Assembly (NCBI GenBank): GCA_944390535.1
Contig: CALXQV010000036.1
Location: forward strand, 1 to 41,187
Length of the DNA stretch: 41,187 nucleotides
Source: an uncultured Clostridia bacterium
Lineage (GTDB): Bacteria > Bacillota > Clostridia > TANB77 > CAG-508
Reading direction: 5' to 3'
Shown here in pieces: positions 31,429-40,683 of this stretch (positions are counted from its first letter, which is position 1; each line of letters begins with the position of its first letter). The position numbers and the translations under genes were made by a program. The notes below the pieces were generated by a model that saw only the letters and a program-made list of their open reading frames with translations, did not search any database and was not told the origin of the DNA.

Positions 31429-34400
31429 GAAAACAAATAAAATATTAAAAATCGAAGGGACAATATTAGATAAAAAACAACTAGAAAATCATTTACAAAA
31501 AGTTGCCTCAAACCATAATTTAATTAACAAACCTTCAAAACAAACATATCCAATTCCCCGATTAATAGAGAATTATGAAACCATAAAAATGGTGTATCAA
31601 TTATTAAATGAACATGTAAAAATAGGAATTGTAACACATCCAGCAGGAGAATGGTTGTTAGACAATTTTTATATCATAGAAGAAACTGTAAAACAAATAC
31701 AAAATGAGTTAACACTAAAAAAATATATGAATTTTCTAGGAATTGCGAATGGGAGATACAAAGGATTCGCTAGAATATATGTTTTGGCAGCAGAAATTAT
31801 AGCCTACACAGATAACAAAATTGAAAAAGAAGACTTAGAAACCTATCTGATAAGTTATCAAGAAAAGAAAACGCTAAGTATGGAAGAAATTTGGAACATT
31901 GGTCAATTTTTGCAAATAGCGATTATTGAAAATATTCGAGAACTTTGTGAAAAAATATATAGTAGCCAAATACAAAAAATGAAAGCAGAAAACATTGTAA
32001 AAAAATTAATAGAAAATCCACGAAATCACAAAGAACAAAATATGTATCACATAAAAAATATAAAAAAAGATATGTTACATGATGTAAAATATCCATTTAT
32101 AGAATATATGTCATATATACTAAAACGATATGGAAAAAAAGGATATGGCTATCTGAAAGTATTAGACGAGATTGTAGAAATGACAGGAACAACGGTACAA
32201 GAAGTTATTAAAAAAGAACATTTTGATGTGGCTGTAAAAAAAGTATCTATTGGAAATAGTATTACAAGTATAAAAACGATACAAAGAATTAACTTTTTAG
32301 AAGTCTTTGAAAATATAAATGGTGTAGAGGAAATTCTAAAGCAAGATCCAGCAGAAGTATATCCTAAAATGGATAACCAGACAAAGGAGTATTATAGAAA
32401 CAGTATCAAAGAAATATCGAAAAAAACAAAAATATCAGAAATTTATATAGCTAAAAAGATTTTACAATTAGCAAAAGAAAACAGAGAGGATGGGAAAAAA
32501 GCACATATTGGCTATTACATGATAGATAAAGGAATTGAAAAAGTTTATCAAGAATTACAATGTAAAATACCAAAACATGTGCAACAAAAAACCAAACAAA
32601 AAATGTATATTGTTACCAATATCATCTTATCTATTGCACTATCTTTTGGTATTAGTAGTATTTTAAATGTATATATCCGAAATATAGGGATATATATATT
32701 CAGTTTTTTTATCATATTGATTCCTTCTTCAGAAATTGTAACACAAATTCTACAATATATATTAAGTAAAATCATAAAACCAAAATTGATTCCAAAAATT
32801 GACTTTTCTCAAGGAATTGACGAAAAGAATAGCTGTATGGTAGTTATTCCAACAATCTTAAAGAATAAAGAAAAAGTAAAAGAATTGATGCATAAATTAG
32901 AAGTTTATTATATTGCCAATCAATCAGAAAATCTATATTTTACCTTATTAGGTGACTGTTCAGAAAGTAGCATGAAAGAAGAAAAAACGGATAATGAAGT
33001 AATGGAAGCAGGCGTGAAATTAGTTGAAACATTAAATGAAAAATACGCTAAAGAAAATCATTTTCCTATATTTCATTTTATCTATCGAAAAAGAGAATGG
33101 AATGAAAAAGAAAATTGTTATTTAGGTTGGGAAAGAAAAAGAGGAATGCTTACACAATTTAATGAGTATTTGCTAGGAAATAATGGAAATGTATTTCGTG
33201 TCAATACCATAGAAGAATTGAAAGACTGTATGCCTCACATACAATATGTCATAACATTAGATGCAGATACAGACCTTATTTTAAATTCTGCTTTTGAATT
33301 AGTGGGAGCAATGGCACATATTTTAAATAAGCCAGTGCTTGATGAAGAGAAAAATATTGTCATAGAAGGCCATGGAATGATTCAACCAAGAATTGGAATT
33401 AATTTAGATATTTCTTATAAAACAATATTTACACAAATATTTGCAGGAGCAGGGGGAATCGATTCCTATACAAATGCGATTTCTGACTTATATCAAGATA
33501 ATTTTGGAGAAGGCATTTTTACAGGAAAAGGAATTTATGATGTAAAAATATTCTCAAAAGTACTAAAAAATGCAATACCAGAAAATACAGTACTAAGTCA
33601 TGACTTATTAGAAGGATGTTATCTACGCTGTGGTTTAGCAACAGATATTATGCTAATGGATGGATATCCAACCAAATATAATAGCTTTATGAACCGATTA
33701 TCTAGATGGATAAGAGGAGATTGGCAAATTATTACCTGGTTAAAAAGTAAAGTTAACAGTCAAAAAGGAAAAATAGAAAATCCGTTAAATTGTCTTTCGC
33801 GATATAAAATCTTTGATAATTTAAGAAGAAGCTTAATTGAAATAATGGTTATCATTTCATTTATCCTTTTTGTTATACTTGGAAAAAGATATCATTTTGA
33901 AATATATCCATTTGTCATCATAGGTGTGATAGCAATTGTTATTTCTAATATATTGGAAATCTTTAATACGATGCTAGTAAAAAAAGAGGGGGAACATAAA
34001 CAAAAGAAATTTTCTCCTAAAATATCAGGATATAAAGGGATAGGATTAAGAACTTTGATAACAATTGGTGTATTACCATATAAAGCATATATTTCATTTG
34101 TAGCCATTATAAAAACAATGTACAGGAAATGGATAAGTCATAAAAAATTACTAGAATGGATGACATCAGAAGAAGCTGAAAAACAAGCTAAAAACAATGT
34201 ACTATCTTATATAAAACAAATGTGGTTTAATTGGCTTTCAGGAATTGTAACAATAGGATATGCCTTTATTAGTAAAGGATTAGGAGATTTTGTTATATGC
34301 ATGATATTAGGAACTTTATGGACGATATCTTCATGGATTATGTGGTATATTAGTAGAGAGAAACAAGAAATAATGGCAATTCAAAAATTAGACAAAGCAG

Positions 34401-37400
34401 ATATAGCATATCTTTTAGAAATAGGAGAAAAGACATGGGGATTTTTCAAAAAATATATTAGTAAAGAAAATCATTATCTAATACCAGATAATTATCAAGA
34501 AGATAGAAAACAAAAAATAGTACCAAGAACTTCTTCGACCAATATAGGGTTGTCCATTTTGGCTATTATTTCAAGTTATGATTTACAATATGAAAATTTA
34601 TCAAATACAATAGATTTATTATATAAAGTATTAACCTCAGTAGAGAGTTTGGAAAAATGGAATGGTCACTTATATAATTGGTATGACATAAAAACCAAAG
34701 AACCATTAAAACCAAGGTATATATCCACAGTAGATAGTGGGAATTTTGTAGGGTACCTATATGTTACAAAAGCATTTTTAGAAGAAATACAAGAAGCATT
34801 AGATAAGGAAAAAGATAAAGAAATTTTACAACAAAAAGTAGAAGAAATGCTACCATTGGTTGAAAGAATGATAGAAAAGACAGATTTTACCTATTTATAT
34901 AGTCAAGAACATCAAATCTTTTCAATAGGATATAATATTGAAGAAAATACACTAACTGATTCATATTATGACCTTTTAGCAACAGAAGCAAGACAAGCAA
35001 GTTTTGTAGCGATTGCGAAAAAGGATATTTCGTCAAAACATTGGAATCACTTAAGTAGAACATTAACAGTTTTAGGAAAATATAAAGGTTTAATTTCTTG
35101 GTCAGGAACAGCTTTTGAATATCTAATGCCCAATATGAACATTCCCAAATATAAAGGAAGTTTATTAGATGAATCTTGTAAATTTATGATGATGAGTCAA
35201 ATGAAATACGCAGAAGAATTACATTTACCATTTGGTGTTTCAGAAGCAGCTTTTAATTTGAAAGATTTACAAGGGAATTATCAATATAAAGCATTTGGAA
35301 TCCCATGGCTGGGATTAAAAAGAGGATTAGCAGATGAGATGGTAGTATCTTCTTATGGAAGTATGTTAGCAGTTACAGATATTCCAAAAGAAGTAGTCAA
35401 AAACTTAAGAAAGTTAGAGCAATACGGTATGTACCAGCAATATGGATTTTATGAGTCTTTAGATTTTACACCTGAAAGAGTAAGAAAGGGCAAAACAGCA
35501 GAAGTGGTTAAAACTTATATGGCACATCATCAAGGGTTGATTTTGTTATCGATTAATAATTTAATAAATCAATTAATTTTGCAAAAACGTTTTACAAAAA
35601 ATCCAGAAATACAAGCAGTTACTATATTATTACAAGAGACAATGCCAGAAAAAGCAATTATTACCAAAGAGGATAAGGAAAAAGTAGAAAAACTAAAATA
35701 TAAAGATTATGAAGATTATATTGTCAGAACATATACAAAAATAGATGAAAAACTTGTTAGAGGAAATATCATTTCTAATGAAAATTATATGATAGCAATA
35801 AATCAAAACGGAGAAGGGGTTAGTAAATATAAAAATATATACATTAATCATTTTAAACGTACAGATGATTATACACAAGGTATGATGTTTAATATAAAGA
35901 GCATTAAAAATAAACAGATTTTAAGTTCTAGTTATTCACAAAATAGGAAACATGAAAATCAATATCAAATTCGATTTATGCCAGATAAAACAGAACAAGA
36001 ACTTATCAATGGAAATATCAAAGCAACAATAAAAGTAACAGTTGCATCAAACGAACCAGTAGAACTAAGGAGAATTATACTAGAAAATAGGGGATATGAA
36101 GAAGAAATTGTAGAACTAACAGGATATTTTGAGCCAATTTTAGCTCCAAAGGAACAATATTATGCACATCCAGCTTTTAATAATCTGTTTTTAGTATATG
36201 GATATGACGAAAAAAATGAAGCTTTACTAGTAAAAAGAAAGAAAAGAGGAAATGAAGAAAAAGAATTGTATTTGGCTACTACCCTACATGCAGGAAGAGA
36301 GGATAGAATTGGTGAATTAGAATACGAAATAGAAGAAGAAAAATTTATGGGAAGAGGAAATTTAAAAATTCCTAAAATGGTAAAAGATTCTCTACCATTT
36401 TCTAAAAAAGTAGGACTTGTAACAGAACCAATCATAGCAATGAAAAGAACAATCAAAATAAAGAAACAAGAAAAAGTGGTAATTGATTTTATCATATCTG
36501 TTGGAGAAGAAAAAGAACAAACCATTCAAAACTTAGAAAAATATACATCTTTTGAAAATGTAAAAAATGAATTTGATTTATCAAAAGCAAGAATAGAAGC
36601 AGAAACAAGATATTTAAATATAAAAGGAAAAGATATCGAGTTATATCAAAAGATATTAGCGTATATTGTATTTGACAATTCTATAAAAAGTGTAGAAAAA
36701 GAAAACATGAACCATAACCAAAATTATAAACAAAGTGATTTATGGAAATATGGAATATCAGGTGACTTACCAATTATTTTTGTAAAAATGAAACATGCAA
36801 ATGATGCAGAAGGATTAAAAGAAGTATTAAAAGCATATGAGTATTTTAGAACAAAAAATGTAGAAACAGAAATTGTGATTGTTGATGGAGAAAAATATAG
36901 TTATGAAAATTATGTGAGAGAAGAAATTGACTCTATGATATTAAATCAGCATATGGGATATTTAAAAAATGTAAAAGGTGGTATTTTTGTATTAAATGAA
37001 GAAGAGATGGATGAAAAAGATATCACACTATTAGAATGTATATCGATTATCACGATCGATTGTGCGAAAGGAAACTTAGAAAATAACTTAAAAGAAATAG
37101 AAGAAACCTATTTAGAAAATTATAAAGAAATTAGTGAAGAAGAAAGTACAAGTATATTTGTTGAAGAAAACACAGAAGATATAGATATTTTAAAAAATAC
37201 AGAAACTTTAAAATACTACAATGAGTATGGAGCTTTTTCAGAAGATGGAAAAGAATATTGGATATGTGTGAATACAGAAAAACGTTTACCTACTGTGTGG
37301 TCACATATCATGGCAAATGAAAAATTTGGAACAATTGTAACAGAAAACATGGGAGGATATAGTTGGTATAAGAATAGTCGATTAAATCGATTAACCAGTT

Positions 37401-39622
37401 GGAATAATCAGCCCAGTTTTGATATTCCATCAGAGGTTATTTATGTAAAAGATATGGATACAAAACAAGTTTGGTCTTTGGGATTAAATCCAATGCCAGA
37501 TAATCGAAACTATAATATCATTTATGGATTTGGCTATTGCAAATATATTCATAGCAATTTAGGAGTAAAGCAAGAATTAGAAATGTTTGTACCAAGAGAA
37601 GATAGCTGTAAAATTGGGATTTTAAATTTAAGTAATAAAACACCAAATAAAAAACATCTTAAATTGTATTATTATATTAAACCAGTTATTGGAGAAGATG
37701 AATTAAAGACATCAGGAAATATTTATATTACATTTGATAGAAATAGTAATATGTTAACAGCCAATAATCTGTATACGAATGAAATAGATAATACCAAGCT
37801 ATATATATCAACAAGTGAAAAAATTAAGAGTTACACAGGAGATAAAACATTCTTTTTCGGAAAAAATGGATTATCTAATCCAGAGGGAGTTAGAAAACTC
37901 AAATTAAATAACAGTAATGCAATTGGTAGAGATGCTTGTATTGTGTTAGAAATTGAAGTGGAAATCGAAAGTTTTTCGAATAAAGAAATTTCGTTTATTT
38001 TAGGAGCGGAAGAGACAAGTATTGACTGCAAAAATATGGCATATAAATATAGTAAATTGCAAAATTGTAAACAAGAATTAGAACGTGTAAAAAATTATTG
38101 GAAAGAACTTTTAGGAAGGCTTCAAATATATACACCATTGGAATCAACGAATATCTTATTAAACGGATGGTGTATTTATCAAACATTAGAAAGTAGATTA
38201 CTAGGAAGAAGTGGATACTATCAATCTGGTGGTGCGTTTGGATTCAGAGACCAATTACAAGATACCATTGCGTTAAAATATATTTCACCAGAATTTTTGA
38301 AACAGCAAATAGTAAAACATAGTGAGCATCAATTTGAAGAAGGGGATGCAGAACATTGGTGGCATGAAGAAAATGGTAGAGGAATTCGAACTAGATTTTC
38401 AGATGATTTATTATGGCTACCATATCTTGTATTAAAATATATTCATTTTACAGGAGATACTAGTATTTTAGATATAGAAACACCTTATCTAAAAGGAGAA
38501 ATTTTAGAAGAAGGTATAGACGAAAGATATGACCAATATATACAAAGTGAAACAAAGGAAAGTATTTATTTACATTGTGTAAGAGCAATAGAAAAAAGCT
38601 TTCAGTTTGGAGAAAATGGTTTGCCTAAAATTGGTAGTGGAGATTGGAATGATGGATTTAGTACAGTAGGAAATAAAGGAAGAGGAGAAAGCGTATGGTT
38701 AGGTTTTTTTCTATATACCATTTTAGATGAATTTATTCCTATTTGTGAAATTAAAAAACAAGAAAATAATCATATTATGGTAGAAGAGGAACGAATTCAG
38801 CAATATACAGAAATAAAACAACAATTAAAAAAAGCATTAAATACAAATGGATGGGATGGCAGATGGTACAAAAGGGCTTTTATGGATGATGGAAATGTGT
38901 TAGGTAGTATGGAAAATGATGAATGTAGAATTGATAGTATTGCACAAAGTTGGAGTATATTATCAAAAGCAGGAGATAATGACAAAAAATATATTTCTAT
39001 GGAAAGCCTAGAAAATCATTTAGTAGATAAAGAAAATGGTATCATAAAACTATTAGATCCACCATTTGAAAAAGGGCATTTAGAACCAGGATATATTAAA
39101 GCGTATTTGCCAGGTGTTAGAGAAAATGGAGGACAATATACACATGCAAGTTGCTGGGCAATTATTGCAGAAGCTTTATTAGGATTTGGTGATAAGTCTT
39201 TAGAATTTTATAGAATGATAAATCCAATTGAACATGCTAGAACAAAAGATGCTAGTAGTAAATATAAGGTAGAACCGTATGTAATTGCAGCAGATATTTA
39301 TGGAGCTGGAAACTTAGCGGGAAGAGGTGGATGGACTTGGTATACTGGTTCAAGTAGTTGGTATTATATTGCAGGTATAGAATATATATTGGGCTTAACG
39401 ATTGAAAATGAGTATTTGACAATTCAACCATGTATTCCAAAAGATTGGAAAGAATATGTAATGAGATATAAATGGAAAGATAGTATTTATAATATAAAAG
39501 TTATAAATAGAAATCAAAAGAATACAGGAGTAGAAAAGGTAGTATTAAATGGGGAAGAAGTTGAAAATAAGATAAAACTAGACGGAAGCAATCAAGTATA
39601 TTATATAGAAGTATATATGTAA
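31427..39622 (+). CDS. Cyclic beta-1,2-glucan synthase-like protein (NdvB/Cgs type)
   Basis: The 2731-residue protein has the order of Cgs/NdvB enzymes (2800-2900 residues in Brucella and rhizobia). An N-terminal cytoplasmic part (THPAGEWLLDNFYIIEE near residue 70) leads to membrane helices near 392-446. A GT84 glycosyltransferase domain (about 470-770) has VITLDADTD near 610 and RWIRGDWQ; more helices lie at 803-975. A glycoamylase-like domain (about 985-1390; TSSTNIGLSIL, STVDSGNFVGYLY, MAHHQGL near 1364) is followed by two GH94-type beta-sandwich regions (about 1430-1740 and 1925-2210). The GH94 (alpha/alpha)6 domain (about 2230-2650) has GSGDWNDG near 2404, with the likely general acid Asp, and RGGWTWYTGSSSWYY. 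It would start from UDP-glucose at the inner membrane face; ring closure and product are unproven here. The start is TTG after AAGGAGTGGG. Confidence 0.88.
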   Translation: MKTNKILKIEGTILDKKQLENHLQKVASNHNLINKPSKQTYPIPRLIENYETIKMVYQLLNEHVKIGIVTHPAGEWLLDNFYIIEETVKQIQNELTLKKYMNFLGIANGRYKGFARIYVLAAEIIAYTDNKIEKEDLETYLISYQEKKTLSMEEIWNIGQFLQIAIIENIRELCEKIYSSQIQKMKAENIVKKLIENPRNHKEQNMYHIKNIKKDMLHDVKYPFIEYMSYILKRYGKKGYGYLKVLDEIVEMTGTTVQEVIKKEHFDVAVKKVSIGNSITSIKTIQRINFLEVFENINGVEEILKQDPAEVYPKMDNQTKEYYRNSIKEISKKTKISEIYIAKKILQLAKENREDGKKAHIGYYMIDKGIEKVYQELQCKIPKHVQQKTKQKMYIVTNIILSIALSFGISSILNVYIRNIGIYIFSFFIILIPSSEIVTQILQYILSKIIKPKLIPKIDFSQGIDEKNSCMVVIPTILKNKEKVKELMHKLEVYYIANQSENLYFTLLGDCSESSMKEEKTDNEVMEAGVKLVETLNEKYAKENHFPIFHFIYRKREWNEKENCYLGWERKRGMLTQFNEYLLGNNGNVFRVNTIEELKDCMPHIQYVITLDADTDLILNSAFELVGAMAHILNKPVLDEEKNIVIEGHGMIQPRIGINLDISYKTIFTQIFAGAGGIDSYTNAISDLYQDNFGEGIFTGKGIYDVKIFSKVLKNAIPENTVLSHDLLEGCYLRCGLATDIMLMDGYPTKYNSFMNRLSRWIRGDWQIITWLKSKVNSQKGKIENPLNCLSRYKIFDNLRRSLIEIMVIISFILFVILGKRYHFEIYPFVIIGVIAIVISNILEIFNTMLVKKEGEHKQKKFSPKISGYKGIGLRTLITIGVLPYKAYISFVAIIKTMYRKWISHKKLLEWMTSEEAEKQAKNNVLSYIKQMWFNWLSGIVTIGYAFISKGLGDFVICMILGTLWTISSWIMWYISREKQEIMAIQKLDKADIAYLLEIGEKTWGFFKKYISKENHYLIPDNYQEDRKQKIVPRTSSTNIGLSILAIISSYDLQYENLSNTIDLLYKVLTSVESLEKWNGHLYNWYDIKTKEPLKPRYISTVDSGNFVGYLYVTKAFLEEIQEALDKEKDKEILQQKVEEMLPLVERMIEKTDFTYLYSQEHQIFSIGYNIEENTLTDSYYDLLATEARQASFVAIAKKDISSKHWNHLSRTLTVLGKYKGLISWSGTAFEYLMPNMNIPKYKGSLLDESCKFMMMSQMKYAEELHLPFGVSEAAFNLKDLQGNYQYKAFGIPWLGLKRGLADEMVVSSYGSMLAVTDIPKEVVKNLRKLEQYGMYQQYGFYESLDFTPERVRKGKTAEVVKTYMAHHQGLILLSINNLINQLILQKRFTKNPEIQAVTILLQETMPEKAIITKEDKEKVEKLKYKDYEDYIVRTYTKIDEKLVRGNIISNENYMIAINQNGEGVSKYKNIYINHFKRTDDYTQGMMFNIKSIKNKQILSSSYSQNRKHENQYQIRFMPDKTEQELINGNIKATIKVTVASNEPVELRRIILENRGYEEEIVELTGYFEPILAPKEQYYAHPAFNNLFLVYGYDEKNEALLVKRKKRGNEEKELYLATTLHAGREDRIGELEYEIEEEKFMGRGNLKIPKMVKDSLPFSKKVGLVTEPIIAMKRTIKIKKQEKVVIDFIISVGEEKEQTIQNLEKYTSFENVKNEFDLSKARIEAETRYLNIKGKDIELYQKILAYIVFDNSIKSVEKENMNHNQNYKQSDLWKYGISGDLPIIFVKMKHANDAEGLKEVLKAYEYFRTKNVETEIVIVDGEKYSYENYVREEIDSMILNQHMGYLKNVKGGIFVLNEEEMDEKDITLLECISIITIDCAKGNLENNLKEIEETYLENYKEISEEESTSIFVEENTEDIDILKNTETLKYYNEYGAFSEDGKEYWICVNTEKRLPTVWSHIMANEKFGTIVTENMGGYSWYKNSRLNRLTSWNNQPSFDIPSEVIYVKDMDTKQVWSLGLNPMPDNRNYNIIYGFGYCKYIHSNLGVKQELEMFVPREDSCKIGILNLSNKTPNKKHLKLYYYIKPVIGEDELKTSGNIYITFDRNSNMLTANNLYTNEIDNTKLYISTSEKIKSYTGDKTFFFGKNGLSNPEGVRKLKLNNSNAIGRDACIVLEIEVEIESFSNKEISFILGAEETSIDCKNMAYKYSKLQNCKQELERVKNYWKELLGRLQIYTPLESTNILLNGWCIYQTLESRLLGRSGYYQSGGAFGFRDQLQDTIALKYISPEFLKQQIVKHSEHQFEEGDAEHWWHEENGRGIRTRFSDDLLWLPYLVLKYIHFTGDTSILDIETPYLKGEILEEGIDERYDQYIQSETKESIYLHCVRAIEKSFQFGENGLPKIGSGDWNDGFSTVGNKGRGESVWLGFFLYTILDEFIPICEIKKQENNHIMVEEERIQQYTEIKQQLKKALNTNGWDGRWYKRAFMDDGNVLGSMENDECRIDSIAQSWSILSKAGDNDKKYISMESLENHLVDKENGIIKLLDPPFEKGHLEPGYIKAYLPGVRENGGQYTHASCWAIIAEALLGFGDKSLEFYRMINPIEHARTKDASSKYKVEPYVIAADIYGAGNLAGRGGWTWYTGSSSWYYIAGIEYILGLTIENEYLTIQPCIPKDWKEYVMRYKWKDSIYNIKVINRNQKNTGVEKVVLNGEEVENKIKLDGSNQVYYIEVYM

Positions 39623-39660
39623 AATTTAAATAGAAGTAGTCTAGAAAAATTGAATATAAA

Positions 39661-39697
39661 ACCAAACAGGGCACCTTCGCAGGTGCCTTTGCTTGGT
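39661..39697. terminator. Hairpin terminator between convergent genes
   Basis: GGCACCT (39670-39676) pairs with AGGTGCC (39681-39687) with loop TCGC; an outer ACCAA/TTGGT pairing extends it. On the minus strand it is followed by TGTTTGGTTTTAT. Its high GC content matches the small minus-strand gene next to it. Confidence 0.65.
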
Positions 39698-39699
39698 AT

Positions 39700-39921
39700 T
39701 CAAGCTACGGAAGAGAATAGATACTCACCCGTACTTGAATATATAGACAGATTTTTATGTCCATAAGGAAGGCTGGTATACCCGATTTTATCCAGGTATT
39801 TTCTTCCTAAGAAATCTTCGATTCCAAAGATCCCTTCCTCGTCTTCCGCCAAGGACTTTGCGACCCTGTCAGGAAGTTCCAGCGTAATTGTTTTAGTTGT
39901 GTCAATTATTAATTTAGCCAT
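39700..39921 (-). CDS. Unknown small protein with atypical composition
   Basis: I do not recognise this 73-residue protein. It begins with a beta-like stretch (AKLIIDTTKTITLELPDRVAKSL) resembling the start of some small antitoxin-like or phage proteins, then EDEEGIFGIEDFLGRKYLDKIGY and a Tyr/Ser-rich end. No partner toxin gene is next to it. AAAGGAGGTTTTTTAA precedes the ATG. Codon use is GC-richer than the neighbours (GACCCT, TCCAGC, CCGTCT type). Its promoter and leader resemble those of the 21835-22023 gene. Confidence 0.5.
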   Translation of the reverse strand: MAKLIIDTTKTITLELPDRVAKSLAEDEEGIFGIEDFLGRKYLDKIGYTSLPYGHKNLSIYSSTGEYLFSSVA

Positions 39922-39986
39922 TTAAAAAACCTCCTTTTTTGTATCCTCCTGTGGAAGCGAGGACTGCTACAAGCTAACTAATTATA

Positions 39987-40015
39987 TTATAGCACACTTC
40001 ACATAAAAAGTAAAG
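39987..40015 (-). promoter_or_regulatory. Promoter of the 39700-39921 gene
   Basis: On the minus strand TTTACT (40015-40010) and TATAAT (39992-39987) with a 17-bp spacer; the transcript contains GTTAGCTTG and a GGACTGC/GAGG-rich leader with two AGGAGG sites (39945 and 39926 areas). Confidence 0.65.
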
Positions 40016-40227
40016 TTTTTGGTTATGCACGAGTTGTTTTACTATATACCAGTATAAATTAGTAAATCTTAATAGGCACATAAAATATGATTTTCTTTAG
40101 TAATTATAGGAAAACATAGTATGCTATAAAGGCAATCAAAATAAAAAATGATATACTAAAAAAAGTCACAAAAAAATAAATCCTTCATATATATAATAAT
40201 AAAATCGATAAAGGGAGGATTATATTT
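40016..40227. other. Non-coding gap
   Basis: Very AT-rich. Apart from GGGAGG (40215-40220), the ribosome binding site of the next gene, I see no gene, no clear promoter and no strong hairpin here. Confidence 0.5.
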
Positions 40228-40536
40228 ATGGCAAAAATATTAGTGTTTAACAATGACACAGATAGAATGGAGACCTATTATAGAAATGAAGCTGACCCAA
40301 TGCCATATAATACAAATGGAACATTAAGAGTAAGAGAATTTAGAGGTTCAAGCAAAAGTAATATATTATGGACAACAAAAAGAACAATGCAAAGCTGGAA
40401 TAGCCAAAGATATATATTTGGCGGACCAATACCAGTAGGATTTGCTTTTAAAAGGCCATGGGAAGGAGGACATGGAAATCAAAGTCATGACTTGATATAT
40501 ACAGTTGAACATATAAAAAATTATAATAGGAGATAA
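40228..40536 (+). pseudogene. N-terminal part of a M15A-like peptidase/peptidoglycan-binding protein, truncated
   Basis: The 102-residue frame has a good start (AAAGGGAGGATTATATTT). ILVFNNDTDRMETYYRNEAD, MPYNTNGTLRVREFRGSSKS, TKRTMQSWNS and IPVGFAFKRPWEGGHGNQS read, from memory, like the beginning of clostridial spore or cell-wall proteins in which an M15A-like domain is followed by a peptidoglycan-binding domain. In those the sequence goes on as HGNQSQHYAGVAFDVG with the metal ligands; here it changes to HDLIYTVEHIKNYNRR and stops. The catalytic and wall-binding parts are therefore missing. It could also be a real short protein. The family assignment is from memory and not certain. Confidence 0.5.
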
Positions 40537-40573
40537 ATAAAATTTGTGTTTTTAGAGATAAGATATAATTAAT

Positions 40574-40604
40574 AAAGTGCTAGAAATAGTGCTTTTATTT
40601 TTTA
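40574..40604 (+). terminator. Terminator before the DinD-like gene
   Basis: AAAGTGCTA (40574-40582) pairs with TAGTGCTTT (40587-40595), including two G-U pairs, around a GAAA tetraloop, followed by TATTTTTT. Confidence 0.6.
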
Positions 40605-40624
40605 TAATTTTTACGTATAAGCAC

Positions 40625-40653
40625 TTGCAAAATAAACAAATGTTTGATATAAT
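40625..40653 (+). promoter_or_regulatory. Promoter with possible LexA box for the DinD-like gene
   Basis: TTGCAA (40625-40630) and TATAAT (40648-40653) are separated by 17 bp. The spacer contains AAACAAATGTTT (40634-40645), close to the Gram-positive SOS box pattern GAAC-N4-GTTC/T. A repressor bound there would cover the promoter. Confidence 0.55.
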
Positions 40654-40683
40654 ATTGCAAATAATAAATCGGAGATGATAATA

